Origin: Smallanthus sonchifolius
Taxonomy: Eukaryota > Streptophyta > Magnoliopsida > Asterales > Asteraceae
Length of the DNA: 64,000 nt
Direction: 5' to 3'
Assembly (NCBI GenBank): GCA_023525975.1
Contig: CM042040.1
Coordinates: 51,615,486 to 51,679,485, forward strand
Below are positions 34,684 through 45,668 of this stretch, piece by piece (position 1 is the first letter of the stretch; each line of letters opens with the position of its first letter). Below the pieces are notes generated by a model that did not search any database, was not told the DNA's origin, and was given only the letters and a program-made list of their open reading frames with translations. The position numbers and the translations under genes were made by a program.

Positions 34684-36605
34684 ATGGATTTTAAAGAAAG
34701 AATAGATTTTACTCCTGGATCTCCGGTAAGAAAAGAGACCAGTAAGGAATTTCAATTATCCAAATGAGAATTATTTAGAAATTGGTTTTTTAAAATTTTT
34801 AAAGAAACTGATATAATTTTCTTTAAAGATGAATTTTATAAGGATTTGACTATAAAAAATGAGGTTATGCCTTTTATTACATGGTATATCAAAGTTATAC
34901 TAGGAGTATTATCTCTGTTATTGAAAGAAAATTTAGTGTTAATGGAGATATAATCTCTAGGGTTTTCCCCCTTACACAATCCTTTAAAATTGAAAAGGAT
35001 AATGAGATAAGATACTATCAAGTTTTTCAAATATTATTAGAATGTAATACTTTATATGTTACTGTTTCTCATATAAATGAGTTAATTAAGCAACATAATT
35101 ACGCAAATTTATACTTAGTAATTCTGGGAGAACAATTACAAGATTTGTCTAATAAAATGGATAGAATTATATCCTATTTCCAAGAAAAAAATATCTACCA
35201 ATAAAAATTTACAGGAAAAAATTGCTTCTCCTAGTATCCAGCTTCATCGTGAGGTAACAGATTTTAAAATAAAATCTTAAGATAATTTAATAAAAACCTT
35301 AAATGATACTATTAATGCTCTAAAAATCTTAAGATTAGTACTATAACCGAATTTTCTGAAGACAATTATCAAGAAGAAATAAATAATCAAATTTTTAAAC
35401 TTTCTAAATGGGCTGATAAACCAACCTAAAAAAATATTATTATCCTAAACATATTCCTCAAGATGTTCTTATAGAAGAACAAGAGTATATTGTTAATAAC
35501 TCTTATAGTGAAAAAGTGATCTATGAATGGAACATAGATGGTCAGACTAAAAGACAAATTTATAATATTATCCATAGGATGCTTATGTATAGCACTATCT
35601 GTAAGAATAATAATAATTCTGTTACAAATATAGCAAACATGATTATATCTGGGTTTACAGGCCAGCTAAAAGGATGGTGGAATAATTATTTATCTCAAGA
35701 TGATAAAAAATAAAATCCTTAGTAGTGTTAAACAAGAAGAAGGAACTAGTGATGCTGAAAGTAATGCAGTTTACATATTAATTGTAAATATTATATAACA
35801 CTTTACAGGCAGATGGTCTGAAGATTCTGAAAATATGAGAACATTACTACAAAATTTAAGATGTAGAACTCTCACGTCTTTTAGATGGTATAAAGACACT
35901 TTCTTATATAAAGTTATGAAACTCCTTGAGGCTAATAGTCCACATTGGAAGTCAAAATTCATAGATGGTCTTCCACATTTATTTGCTGAAAGAATAAGAA
36001 ATAAACTAAGAATAGATGGAGTCATAAATTATGAAAACTACACTTATGGTAAACTTATAGGTACCTGTATACAAGAAGGTTTAAGTTTATGCAATGAAAT
36101 AAAAGTTAATCAACAAATTAAAAAGCATTCCCTAAATGAAAAAAAAGACAATTAGGAGAATTCTGTGGACAATTTGGTATAGAAGATAGACTTGATAAGT
36201 CATCTGGAATTAGAAAAAGAAATTCTTCTCCCAAGAAACATTATAAAAGAAAGAAAATTAGTAAAGAAGACAGAAAACCTGATAAAGAAAGAAAATATAA
36301 AAAAAAGATTTTTTAACTCAAATGAATTTAAAAAATTAATAAAATACAGAAAGTGTGGTAAATTAGGCCACAAAGCAAAAACTTGTAGGGTTAGAAAAAA
36401 ACTTAACAAAATAGAAGATCGTGAACTAAAAGATAAAATTAATGAAGTATTATTAAATGAAAACTCTGAAGAAACTTATTCTGAGCAATCAATCTCAGAA
36501 GAAGAAAGCCTAAATATTTTAGAAAATGAAAGTTTTTATTCTTCAGAAAAAGAAGATCAATGTTCTATAAATTGCAAAAAAAGATTGTTGCAAAAACTCT
36601 TTTGA
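34684..36605 (+). pseudogene. Pararetroviral coat protein, copy 2
   Basis: This is full length in content but frameshifted. Parts seen: MDFKERIDFTPGSPVRKE, NGDIISRVFPLTQSFKIE, MIYEWNIDGQTKRQIYN, FIDGLPHLFAERIRNKLRI, NYENYTYGKLIGTCIQEGL, and a basic region with a zinc-knuckle-like YRKCGKLGHKAKTC in which the first Cys is Arg. A very acidic tail (NSEETYSEQSISEEESL) follows. A basic CCHC region plus acidic tail is typical of caulimovirid coat proteins. Inactive. Confidence 0.8.
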
Positions 36606-36651
36606 AATAACAGAAGAATGTCTTTATCAAATTATTTTTTAATTTCAAAAC

Positions 36652-38240
36652 ATGGAAATTAATGTTTTAACCAATGAGATTTTAGATCTCTTAAAAGTAG
36701 TGGATGAACCTCAAACCAAAGAAAAATTAATTTTGGAATATTTAAAGCAACAAAAGTCGGAGGAAACATCCTCCTCTAACAATTCTCAAAAAGATTTAAA
36801 ACATTTTTCTTTAGCTGAATTAAAGAGACAGCTAATTAAAAGAAACCAGATTTCTAGACCTCTTAATATACATGATTTAAAAACTGAAATCGATAATTTA
36901 AAGATTGATATTAAAATCCTTCAAAAAAATAATAGAAATCTAAAAGAAAGGATCATAAAACTTGAAATTCCTTAACATAATATCATTTTAAATAAAAATG
37001 AAAATGAAAAAATTCCTCAAAATAATTCAGGAATATTTTTAGAAAGTATTATGGATATTATAACCACACAAAAGTGGAATATTAAAGTCAAACTTCTTAT
37101 TGAAGATAATTTCTTCATAACTGTTACAGCACTGGTTGATAGCGGTGCTGATCTAAACTGTATATAAGAAGGAATTATTCTTACCAAATATTTTCATGAA
37201 ACCTCCCATACTTTAAGTTCTGTCGGAGGGGAGAAGTTAAAAATCAAGTATAAATTACCACAGGTTTATGTTTGTCATAATGAAACCTATATTCCAACTA
37301 GTTTTCTTTTAGTTAAAAACCTCACTAGCAAAGCTATACTTGGAACCTCTTTCTTAAATAAAATTTTCCCTTTAAAACATATTGATAATAAAGGAATAAC
37401 TGAATCTTTTCAAAATAAGGATATATATTTTCCATTTATTACAAATCATTTTTCTAGGACTTTGAATAATGTAAAAGAATCTCTTTTACAAGCAAAGATA
37501 AATCAGATTAATTTTTTACAAAAAGAAATATTTTATTTAAATATTTAAGACAGAATGAACAATCCAAAATTACAGGATAAGATAAAAATTATTAATAATC
37601 AATTCACTTTGCAAATATGCAATGATCATCCAAATGCTTTTTGGAACAGAAAGAAACATATTGTTTCTCTTCCTTATGAAAATGATTTTAATGATAGTAA
37701 AATTACTATTAATGTCAGACCTTGTCAAATGAATTCCGAATATATGGAATTATGTAAACAAGAGATCAAATCTCTTCTTGACAAAAACTTAATCAGAAGA
37801 TCAAAATCTCCTTGGTCTTGTACTGCTTTTTATGTTAATAAACATTCAGAGCAAGAAAGAGGTATTCCTAGACTGATTATAAATAATAAACCTCTTAATA
37901 AAGTTTTAAAATTGATTAGGTATCCTATACCTAATAAAAAATATTTACTTGATAAATTACGTAATGCTATAGTATTTTCAAAATTTGATTTAAAATCTGG
38001 ATATTGGCAAATCCAAATTGAAGAAAACGATAGGTATAAGACTGCTTTTGTTGTACCTACTAGGCATTATGAATGGAATGTTATGTCAGTTGGATTAAAG
38101 AATGCCCCATCGGAATTTCAAAATATCATGAATGATATTTTTATTCCATATAGTGATTTTATAATAGTCTACATCGATGATATCCTTGTATTTTCAAAAG
38201 ACATTTTAAACATCTTGATATATTCAAAAATATTATCATA
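36652..38240 (+). pseudogene. Pararetroviral protease and reverse transcriptase, copy 2
   Basis: The ATG at 36652 opens a ~107-codon N-terminal region with a coiled-coil-like stretch (DNLKIDIKILQKNNRNLKER). After a stop, an aspartic protease with ALVDSGADLNCI (active-site DSG, near 37135) is followed by another stop. The RT frame runs from 37555 to 38241 with KSPWSCTAFYVNK and the active site IVYIDDILVFS near 38166. The frame shifts near 38195 and the connection subdomain is missing. Confidence 0.87.
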
Positions 38241-38447
38241 AATAGTGGTTTAGTTATTTCTAGACCAAAAATGATGCTTTTTCAAACAAAATTTATGTTT
38301 GCAAAAGATTTCAAACATGATGTCTGAAAACAAAAGTTTGCAAGATGGCAATCACATTTAGCCCCATTTGATTTTAATATTGTTTATAAAAAAAGGTAGT
38401 GATAATAGTCTTTCTAATTTTCTTACCAGGGAATATCTTATTTAAAT
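38241..38447 (+). pseudogene. Deleted RT/RNase H end, copy 2
   Basis: The short RT segment SGLVISRPKMMLFQTK is joined directly to the RNase H end (FKHDV, KFARWQSHLAPFDFNIVYKK). About 535 bases present in copy 1 (about 4672-5206) are missing. The region ends in TTAAATGGCTC at the inverted junction. Confidence 0.8.
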
Positions 38448-38562
38448 GGCTCTGATACCACTTTCAAGACCTTTCTTAATAAAGTATAAAGTAAATAAAA
38501 ATTGAAAATAAGACTTAATGAAAATAAAACTTAAGGATTCGTAGGCCAAAATGATCATTTCG
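38448..38562 (-). repeat. Inverted pararetroviral intergenic fragment with primer site
   Basis: Positions 38448-38560 are the reverse complement of 7615-7727, including the primer site (GGCTCTGATACCA at 38448-38460). The piece joins the RT end at a shared TGGCTC and is cut at about 38562 by the copia LTR. Confidence 0.85.
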
Positions 38563-39012
38563 TGTGGGTGTGTGACTAGTCGGACCGGGTGCGGAATACC
38601 CGTGACTAGGTGGAGAATCAAGTAACACAAAGTAAACCGACAGCGAAAAACACTTTCAAACTTCGTCTATTATAAAACTTGTAGGTTACAGAGATGTTAC
38701 AAATGAGTGCGTACATAGCTTCTGTCACCACAACCTATTTATATTAGACCTGATCTCTGCGCACTTAACAAGTGCTAGGGCAAATTGTTCTTGCATACTT
38801 AACAAGTATGCATGAGTATTAGGAAGTAATTCCTGCGCACATGCTAAGTGCGCAAAACACTTAGAGAAAACAGACGACTAGTACATACATTAGTAATTAC
38901 AATTCGATAGTTAATACATACAGACACTAACATACAAAGACTAATACATACAAGACAAGTACAAAAGCTAAGACAATATCCAGAGTGTTTGTCACACAAA
39001 AGTGCTTCAACA
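38563..39012 (-). mobile_element. 3' LTR of a Ty1/copia element (minus strand)
   Basis: The minus strand starts TGTTGAAGCACTTTTG directly after a polypurine tract and ends near CACACCCACA, 450 bases. TATAAATA lies at 38736-38743 (minus), with three palindrome units just upstream of it at 38755-38870. The other LTR is not in the window. Confidence 0.8.
38755..38870 (-). repeat. Palindrome array next to the copia LTR TATA box
   Basis: Three degenerate units of the GCGCACTTAACAAGTGC, GCATACTTAACAAGTATGC and GCGCACATGCTAAGTGCGC type are spaced about 45 bases apart. The nearest lies about 12-15 bases upstream of the TATA box in the direction of transcription. Confidence 0.8.
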
Positions 39013-39025
39013 AACTCCCCCTTGA
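39013..39025 (-). other. Polypurine tract of the copia element
   Basis: The minus strand reads CAAGGGGGAGTTT immediately before the LTR start TGTTGAAG, the usual arrangement in copia elements of this kind. Confidence 0.85.
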
Positions 39026-39051
39026 CAACAACCCTGGATTGTCTTAGGTCT

Positions 39052-42000
39052 TCATTGCTCCCAAGCTTTAACTTCCATCTTCTTCTTGTAGTCAAGGCAG
39101 AACTTGACCACCTTGTCGTATTTAGAAGCAAGGAACTTTGTCCCCTCGTCCGTGTACATGCAGTACTTGTCAGCTAGCGCCTCCAGATCTTTCATAGAAA
39201 AGTTTATGAAGCAGACTTCATCAAAAACTATGATCAGTTCCTTTGGCACTAAGCTTCCACTCTCGGACCACACCTTTCCAATCACCACTGCCTCGCCCGA
39301 TTTAGGATCTACGTACCAGTACCATATGTTACCGAGGATATCCTGAGATAACTTGCTCAGGGGAATCTTAGTTTCACACAACACTGGCTTGTATACCAAT
39401 TTCTTTAAGCTTTTATGAGTCACGAGATGTCTAACATTCTTGTCCCTGACTCGCTTGGACACTTGAAGCTTAAACATTTTGAACTTCCCAGATCTTACCT
39501 CTCGCTGTAGAACCTGCCACAAACCCATCGCTACTGCATGATTTGAGTGACCCAGCAGCTCTCGGTTTGCTAGGTTCACAAGGTCGTACTTTGGCAAGGA
39601 GCTGAAAACTTCACTGATTGGTTTCAAGTATTGAACCCCCCCAGCTCGCTTAATTGCAAACAGCTTCTTGTCAACCTCGAACCTCACAACTAAGATCATA
39701 CATGTCGCTCCATGTTTGTCTATGATTGATGTATTCTGCCAGACAGGAGCCAGATCCTTTGATGAACTTGTAGGCGTATGTTTGTTTTTATGCGCCTCTG
39801 GATCCACAGGTGTAGGGTCGGTAGGAGAGGCTTCATTCAATGCCACAACAGTACTTACAGGCTCGACTGAACCTGTGTCAAAATTAGTTTCAAATAATGG
39901 AGCTTCGGAAATCTCTCCATCCTCAAACTCATATTCTCCTTCCCCGTCACCTTTGTGAACTTCAATCACAACATCCTCATCATCCTCATCCCAGTCATCA
40001 CCAGACTCGATCTCTCCCTCTTCCAGATTGCATAGAGCATCGATTTGTGCTTCTTTGGAATAGTCTGGCTCTAATAATAAGATCACATCGTCCGAAACGT
40101 CGTCAGATAGATCTTTCAAAACGTCAGCCACCGAATTTCCTTTATCACGACCCGAAGCATCACCTCCACCTTCGCCAAAGCCGACGATTGCTGCTCACTT
40201 CCACTTGGTCCGGCTTCAGGATCCTTGTCCTGATCATCACCCTTAGTTAGATCAACTAAGTGACAAGCCTCTTCACTGCTAGGCTTAGGTGGTTACTTTT
40301 CCAACAATTCTTTCAATCTCTCCCCCTGAGCAGCAAGCGTCTTGGCCATGTCACAGACCAGTTTAGCCATAGTATCATGTTCCTTACGCTGCTTTTCATC
40401 AACCGATTACTGTTTCTTCAAAGCGGCTACTTCATCAATCAGTGAGTTTATCTGGCACTATTGCTTATCAGATTCTTCACGTGATTTCCGTACCATTTCA
40501 AGTAATCCAGCGACTTGAGTCTCTAGAGTAGTGATCCTGGCATCTCTAGGATCAGGACCCCTAAACGACGATGCTTCAGCTTGATGAGTTGGGAAGGTGA
40601 AGATTTCATCAAAATCAAATCCATGAGTAAAATCCAACTCAGGAAATGGTTCACTGATGTGTTGGAGAGTGGTTGTAGGGATTGAGGTAGGGATGGTCGT
40701 TGTTTGGATGGTGGTTGCGGTGATGGTGACAGACTCGGTCATAATTGGAGTCGTTACCGCCACCTGGACAGAATGTACAGGGAGAGTTACTATCACAGGA
40801 ACCTCTTCTATGATAGTAGTAGTAGCCTCAACAGATGTTACCAATGGCCTCCTCCTCTGTCGTCGATAAAGCTGATGTGAAAGTGAAGTAGAAGTCAATT
40901 CAGTGCTTGCAGCTGCCACTGTTACTGCCTCTGAGCACTTACTTCCACCTCACGAAGAATAGGTTGATGTTGCCTATACCCCCGACGCTTGTTGATACTT
41001 TCCCTTCTGCGTCTCTGTATATAGCAGCATCCGAATCAGAATCCGGCTCATATTCACTGCTAGTCTCTTGTATTTTTCTCTTGGAAGATGACTCGGGAAG
41101 GGTCACCTTCGTCAATCTCCTTGGGTGTGCCTGGGATGGTGCATCATCAGAATCAGATGAATCTGACTCGGTCGCTTCTGAGTAGGATTCTTCAGCACCC
41201 CCACTTCCCTGATCTTCGTCTCCTCCTTCTTCAGACACTTCATCCTCAGATTCAACTTACTCTTCTTCCTCTTGTTCATCACTGTGTTCACTGAGTTCAG
41301 GCTCAGACTCTGCACTATACCATCTCCAATCTGCAGGTGCCACATAAGCTTCATTGATCAGGTGGCCAAAGAGTGGAGCATGCTCAGGGGTAGGTTCTAC
41401 ATTGCATGGCGTTAAGAACTGTGAGAAAACTCACTTGGCCATCCGCTTAACTTGCAATCTCTCCCCAATAGCAGGTAGATTAGGCAACGCATCATTTATC
41501 AAGAGTTGCACAAATCTAGGGTATAACAAGAACCTATGCCTCTCCGCTGTGTTAATCTGATCAGTGATAGCCTTGTAGATGTAGCGGGAGAAGTTGTAGC
41601 CCTTGTTGAGAGATAGCCCAACCATAGCGGCTGCTAGATCATGACCCATGGCATCCTTCCCTGCCTTCCTGGAAGACATGCACATGATCATAATGTGGGC
41701 AAAGTACCTCCACTGATCCAACACCCACATCTTCTTGTAAGATGAATAATCCCGCACACCGACGTATCCCATACATTGTCTCCAACATCCATCCACAAAG
41801 TAATCAGGATAGGAGACTGTGTCGGTTGCAAGATCTCTGAACTGTAAGACCCGCCTGATGGGGTTCTCAGAAACGGCAATATCATGACCTGCCACAGTAG
41901 CCCGAATGACATTGGGGGTTACTGTGCAGTCATGTTATGTAGTATCGTAGAACTGCTCCAAGTACAGTCTTGATACGACAGGGTCTGATGAAATAGCATA

Positions 42001-42119
42001 ACTTATCCTTGAGCGGTTCAAGAAATCAATGATCTCCCAGTATTCAAGTGCAGCACCCTTCCATTCCGGTTCAGTAAGTGCCAGCAGATTAAACTCACTT
42101 GTAAATGCACGAGCCGTCA
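39052..42119 (-). pseudogene. Large extra ORF 3' of pol in the copia element (env-like position)
   Basis: The pieces read in order from 42119: a globular N-terminal part (LLALTEPEWKGAALEYWEII, SRLYLEQFYDTT, then FAHIMIMCMSSRKAG, YNFSRYIYKAITDQ, LLYPRFVQLLINDALP), a long acidic Ser/Glu/Asp region (41000-41330), a Thr-rich region (40650-40870), a coiled-coil-like stretch (ITTLETQVAGLLEMVRKS), another acidic region, and a conserved C-terminal part (39052-39760) ending MEVKAWEQ just before the polypurine tract. Stops and shifts lie near 41935, 41430, 41240, 40920, 40455 and 40130. SIRE-type copia elements carry an ORF here, sometimes called env-like. No enzymatic motif is seen. Confidence 0.6.
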
Positions 42120-42782
42120 CTGCAAAAACAAACAGTAAACACAATAAGAACAAGAAGCATCATTGGAAATGAATACACATGACCAAGTATAGCACAATCA
42201 CAATGAACTGAACATCCAGAATTAGAAATATTTCAGAATGGCCCTTCCTACGTACTTGGTAAGTACGCAGGGTTTATGCCTTGCGTACTTAGCAAGTACA
42301 CATGACTTAAGTCTTGCGTACTTGTTAAGTACGCAGGCGTAACACTTAGGCTCGTTTTGAGAATCCAAAATCAGATAATGTGAATCTTTGATGGTAATGT
42401 TGGTTAGCAGTGAGTCGAAAAACATGTTAATGACTACTGGAACTAAAACCAACACCAAAGATGTCCTAAAACCCGGTCATTTTGACCTAACACTTGACCG
42501 ACGCGAACACACACAAGGTTAAAACCAAAATCAACAAGTATTATGAATGATTAAGTGATAATCAAGCTTCGAATAATGATTTTAAACACATTTTAGGTCA
42601 TAATGCCGATCATAAACAACCCAAAATTGTCAAAAATCGAAGTTCAAAACCCTAGCTCTTCAAGTTCAGAAATCGGTCCATATCACATGATTTAATGGAT
42701 GAAATGGTCCTAGATTCTCACCAAATGTTTGTTAGATGATGTTGAAACTAGAATCGGGATGAAAAACCGTTCGGGAACTCAC
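42120..42782 (-). other. Possible 5' intron before the copia extra ORF
   Basis: On the minus strand AACTAG|GTGAGTTCCC is a strong donor and a pyrimidine-rich stretch ending TTTGTTTTTGCAG|TGACGG a strong acceptor, giving 663 bases. It contains palindrome units at 42240-42335. The hydrophobic start MFLLCLLFVFAVTARA at 42153 looks like a signal peptide, but it coincides with the pyrimidine tract and is probably intronic. An upstream short frame ends at the donor, so the start codon remains open. Confidence 0.5.
42240..42335 (-). repeat. Palindrome array in the possible intron
   Basis: Three units of the GCGTACTTAGCAAGTAC or GCGTACTTGTTAAGTACGC type are spaced about 37 bases apart. Confidence 0.85.
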
Positions 42783-42870
42783 CTAGTTTTGAGTGAAAAT
42801 CGAACAGGGAGTATACAACAGTGTTAAGTTCATTTGAATGAGATGAACCGAGAAAAAGTTCTAACACTTG

Positions 42871-43020
42871 TTTATATACCCGGCCCACAACAGTCGTGCG
42901 TACATGTTAAGTGCGCAGGACTTAACTCCTGTGTACTTACTAAGTACGCATGACTTAAGTCTTGCGCACTTGCTAAGTATGCAGGGTTTAACCCGTGCGT
43001 ACTTGTTAAGTACGTAGAGA
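42871..43020 (-). promoter_or_regulatory. Possible internal promoter with palindrome array
   Basis: TATATAAA (minus) is at 42871-42878. Four GTACTT-type palindromes at 42895-43015 lie directly upstream, the closest about 17 bases away. The layout copies that of the LTR of the same element (array, then TATA box). The extra ORF follows downstream after a possible intron. Promoter activity is inferred. Confidence 0.5.
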
Positions 43021-43390
43021 CTTATGTGAAGTCAATTTTCCAACTCAAATTATGAAGAAGTCAAAGTCAAATAATGAACATGATAAGCACATTCAATCAA
43101 GAGGATTCAAAGTCAATTCACGAAGGTTAAACACAAATATTTTTGGTTTTTTTTATTGGAATTTGAACTATACACAAACTTAAAATCTTTTTGATCTTTT
43201 CTGAATAACGATATACACATATTCACACACAAGCTATTTTTGTTCAACGACACGAGCAGAGGATCATATCAGGCTGAACTATAGCAAAAATGATACAAGA
43301 TAAACATCAAAGAATATGGGATCATGTCATGGATTACAATTTATTCATACGTAATAAGCACATAAACAAGTAATTCAAGTTGACCTACCC
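43021..43390. other. Non-coding flank between copia fragment and element E
   Basis: This is AT-rich sequence without a convincing ORF. It may be the pol/ORF spacer of the copia element. The boundary to element E lies near 43390. Confidence 0.4.
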
Positions 43391-43678
43391 GACCTACCCG
43401 TTGAGCTTAGTGGAATACACCCTACGTTCCACGTATCGCACTTACGCAAGTGCCTAGCTGATGACACGGCTCACATACCTTACGACGAGATCGAAGTGGA
43501 TAACAGTCTAAATTATGTGGAGGAACCAATAGCCATTCTTGACCGAGCTGAGAAACGACTACGCAATAAGTCGATTCATTTAGTTAAAGTACAATGGAAG
43601 CACAGAAAAGGGTTAGGCGCGACATGGGAGAAAGAAGACGAGATGAGGAGACTATACCCTAAATTGTTTAACGTATAA
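43391..43678 (+). pseudogene. Element E integrase C-terminus with chromodomain
   Basis: The frame reads LSGIHPTFHVSHLRKCLA-like sequence from 43395, then EEPIAILDRAEKRLRNK and VKVQWKHRKGLGATWEKED, ending YPKLFNV. This is the chromodomain end of a Tekay-like Ty3 element, close to elements A and C. Everything upstream is missing. A GTTTCGAGGACGAAACC inverted repeat follows the stop codon. Confidence 0.85.
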
Positions 43679-43717
43679 ACGGTTTCGAGGACGAAACCTC
43701 TTTAAGGAGGGTAGACT

Positions 43718-45082
43718 TGTAACATCCCAAAAATGGTAAATAAATAAATAACAACGCAATCAAGATTTAATCGTCAAAAAAAATGAATGGGCTTGGGCTC
43801 GACTCTAGCGGGCCGAGGGAAACCCAGGTATATAAAGGTCAAGATAGCCTCAAGCTTCCACCTTTTGCAAAGTTAGATAGGGAAAGGAGAGCTCGGGCCT
43901 AGAGAGAGAAAGTTGACGGATCGACCCGGAATTGAAGGAGCACGTTACTGCTGAGCTCGTGAGCAAAACCTCCGAATCAGAATCCCAATCCAGGTAACGA
44001 GTCGACCCTAAATTGAGTTTTTGTTTAATTTGTGCTTAGGACTAGCATCTGGAATGAAAACCGCATGTTTTGAACAAAGAAAGTTGTAAGATTGGCATGA
44101 TCTGGTTAGCAAGCAAGAATTTCGGACTTGTTGGGGAAGAAGACTGTTAAGTTCGCTGGCAAGTTCGCTTATGGCCATCAAGAGGCACACTTAGCATGTT
44201 CGCCTATTATGTTCGCCTGATTATGTTCGCCTGATTATGTTCACCTAATTATGTTCGCCTGATTAAGTTCGCTTGGTTAAGTTCACTTGGTCAAGTCAGG
44301 CGAACTTAGGACAAGTTCGCCTAGACTTTAGGCAGCGAACTTAGCCTTAAGTTCGCCTAGTTCAGCTGAAGTAAAAGTGTGTAGTTTAAATTAGGTCTGA
44401 TGTATGTGTAATTAACCAATCCAGATCGTGTATGGCACTCATTGGACAGCTGTTAGGACAGGACGAGGCTAGCTCATCAGGTGAGTTCTATGTGCCCCCT
44501 CTATGTTATGTGCAAACCTTATTAAATGTTTTGGGGCTGAAGTGTATACGCTAAATGAATAAATGTTATGAATGCCAATGTGATCATACGTGATATATAC
44601 ATATATGTATCAAAATGAATGATGAACAAAGAATGAAACGTATGATTACAAAGAATGAATGAAAGAATGACATAACGTGAATGAATGAAATCTTGCTTTT
44701 TATTTTATATATTGCATGTTATGAATGTGTGGAAACGTTATGGACGCTTCGATGACAACGACTACTTTGGTAGACGGATGACCACGTGACTATTTTGCAA
44801 CCGGGACAAATACGTTCCTCCATCATCTAGGACGTATGAAAGGCACTAATGGAAGGTCTAAGCAAATGGCTTATTACATGTAGAACGGTTGCATACATGA
44901 TAGCCGCGTGGGAAACGGATGCCTTCGGGCAGACGGGCGAATGAACGGACTACAACGGTAGGACGGGTTTTAGGCGGACGGACAAAGGTTGCCGGACGGA
45001 CAAAGGTTGCCGGACGGATTTATGTTACGACGGACGGTTTATGAAATGGACTACGACGGTAGTTCTTATGGGCGGAGTATCC
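43718..45082 (+). mobile_element. 3' LTR of element E, truncated
   Basis: It starts TGTAACATCCC after the tract AAGGAGGGTAGACT and has TATAAA near 43831. From about 44480 it matches LTR D. Homology stops near 45082, where TA-flanked repeats begin, so the end is lost. A GTTCGCCTGATTAT tandem repeat occupies 44145-44360. Confidence 0.85.
44145..44360. repeat. GTTCGCCTGATTAT tandem repeat in LTR E
   Basis: About ten imperfect copies of a 14-base unit are present, some in inverted orientation (CAGGCGAACTTAGG). They sit where LTR D has an 18-base repeat and LTRs A and C the GTAC palindromes. Confidence 0.85.
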
Positions 45083-45344
45083 AATTACCATACGTAATTG
45101 TTTATATTTTGATATATGTAATTTTTATATATTAGATAGTATATGAACAAAAATATTGTATAAAAAGTTGTTAGTATTATAAAAAATAGAGAGAATATTT
45201 TTAAAAAATGTGGAATACTGAACAATTAAAATTATGTTTATATTACATGTATGTAATTGTTCCTTACATGTATGTAGCTACAAACGTTAAAAAAAATAAA
45301 AAAATTATGTAGGTACAATTGATCCCTACCCTATATATATATAT
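45083..45344. other. AT-rich spacer before the second MITE chain
   Basis: This is non-coding sequence with ACATGTATGTA-type motifs, ending in CTACCCTATATATA. It may be the remains of another TA-flanked element; no inverted ends were paired. Confidence 0.4.
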
Positions 45345-45668
45345 AGGGGAGTGATCAAGAGAAAACCACAAAGTTAGACGAAAACCAAGAAAACCACTAA
45401 AACAATGAGTAATACTGTAGGTTACGTCGTAACCGCAATTTTTTTGAATTTTTTTGTTTTCTGTTTACGTATAACACTATGGGTTACGTATATGTAACCT
45501 AATATTTTAATAATTTTTTGGTAAAAATTTGTAATATTACATTGATGCTTTTATAAAAAATAAAATAAAATAAAAAATAAATATTATTTTATTATTGGTT
45601 AAAATTGGTTTTTTTAGTGGTTTTCTCGGTTTTCGTCTAACTATTGGTATTCTCTAGAATCCAACCCT
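45345..45668. mobile_element. Foldback MITE, family 3
   Basis: The left end AGGGGAGTGATCAAGAG is followed by AAAACCACAAAGTTAGACG. The right end has the inverted counterparts, with CGTCTAAC and AGTGGTTTTCTCGGTTTTC. TA runs flank both sides. The interior has GTTACGTATATGTAACC, also found in family 2. Non-coding. Confidence 0.75.

Noticed and set aside
42120..42153. Signal peptide MFLLCLLFVFAVTARA on the copia extra ORF
   Set aside because: It coincides with a pyrimidine-rich tract ending in CAG, so it is more likely the 3' end of an intron. Not excluded.
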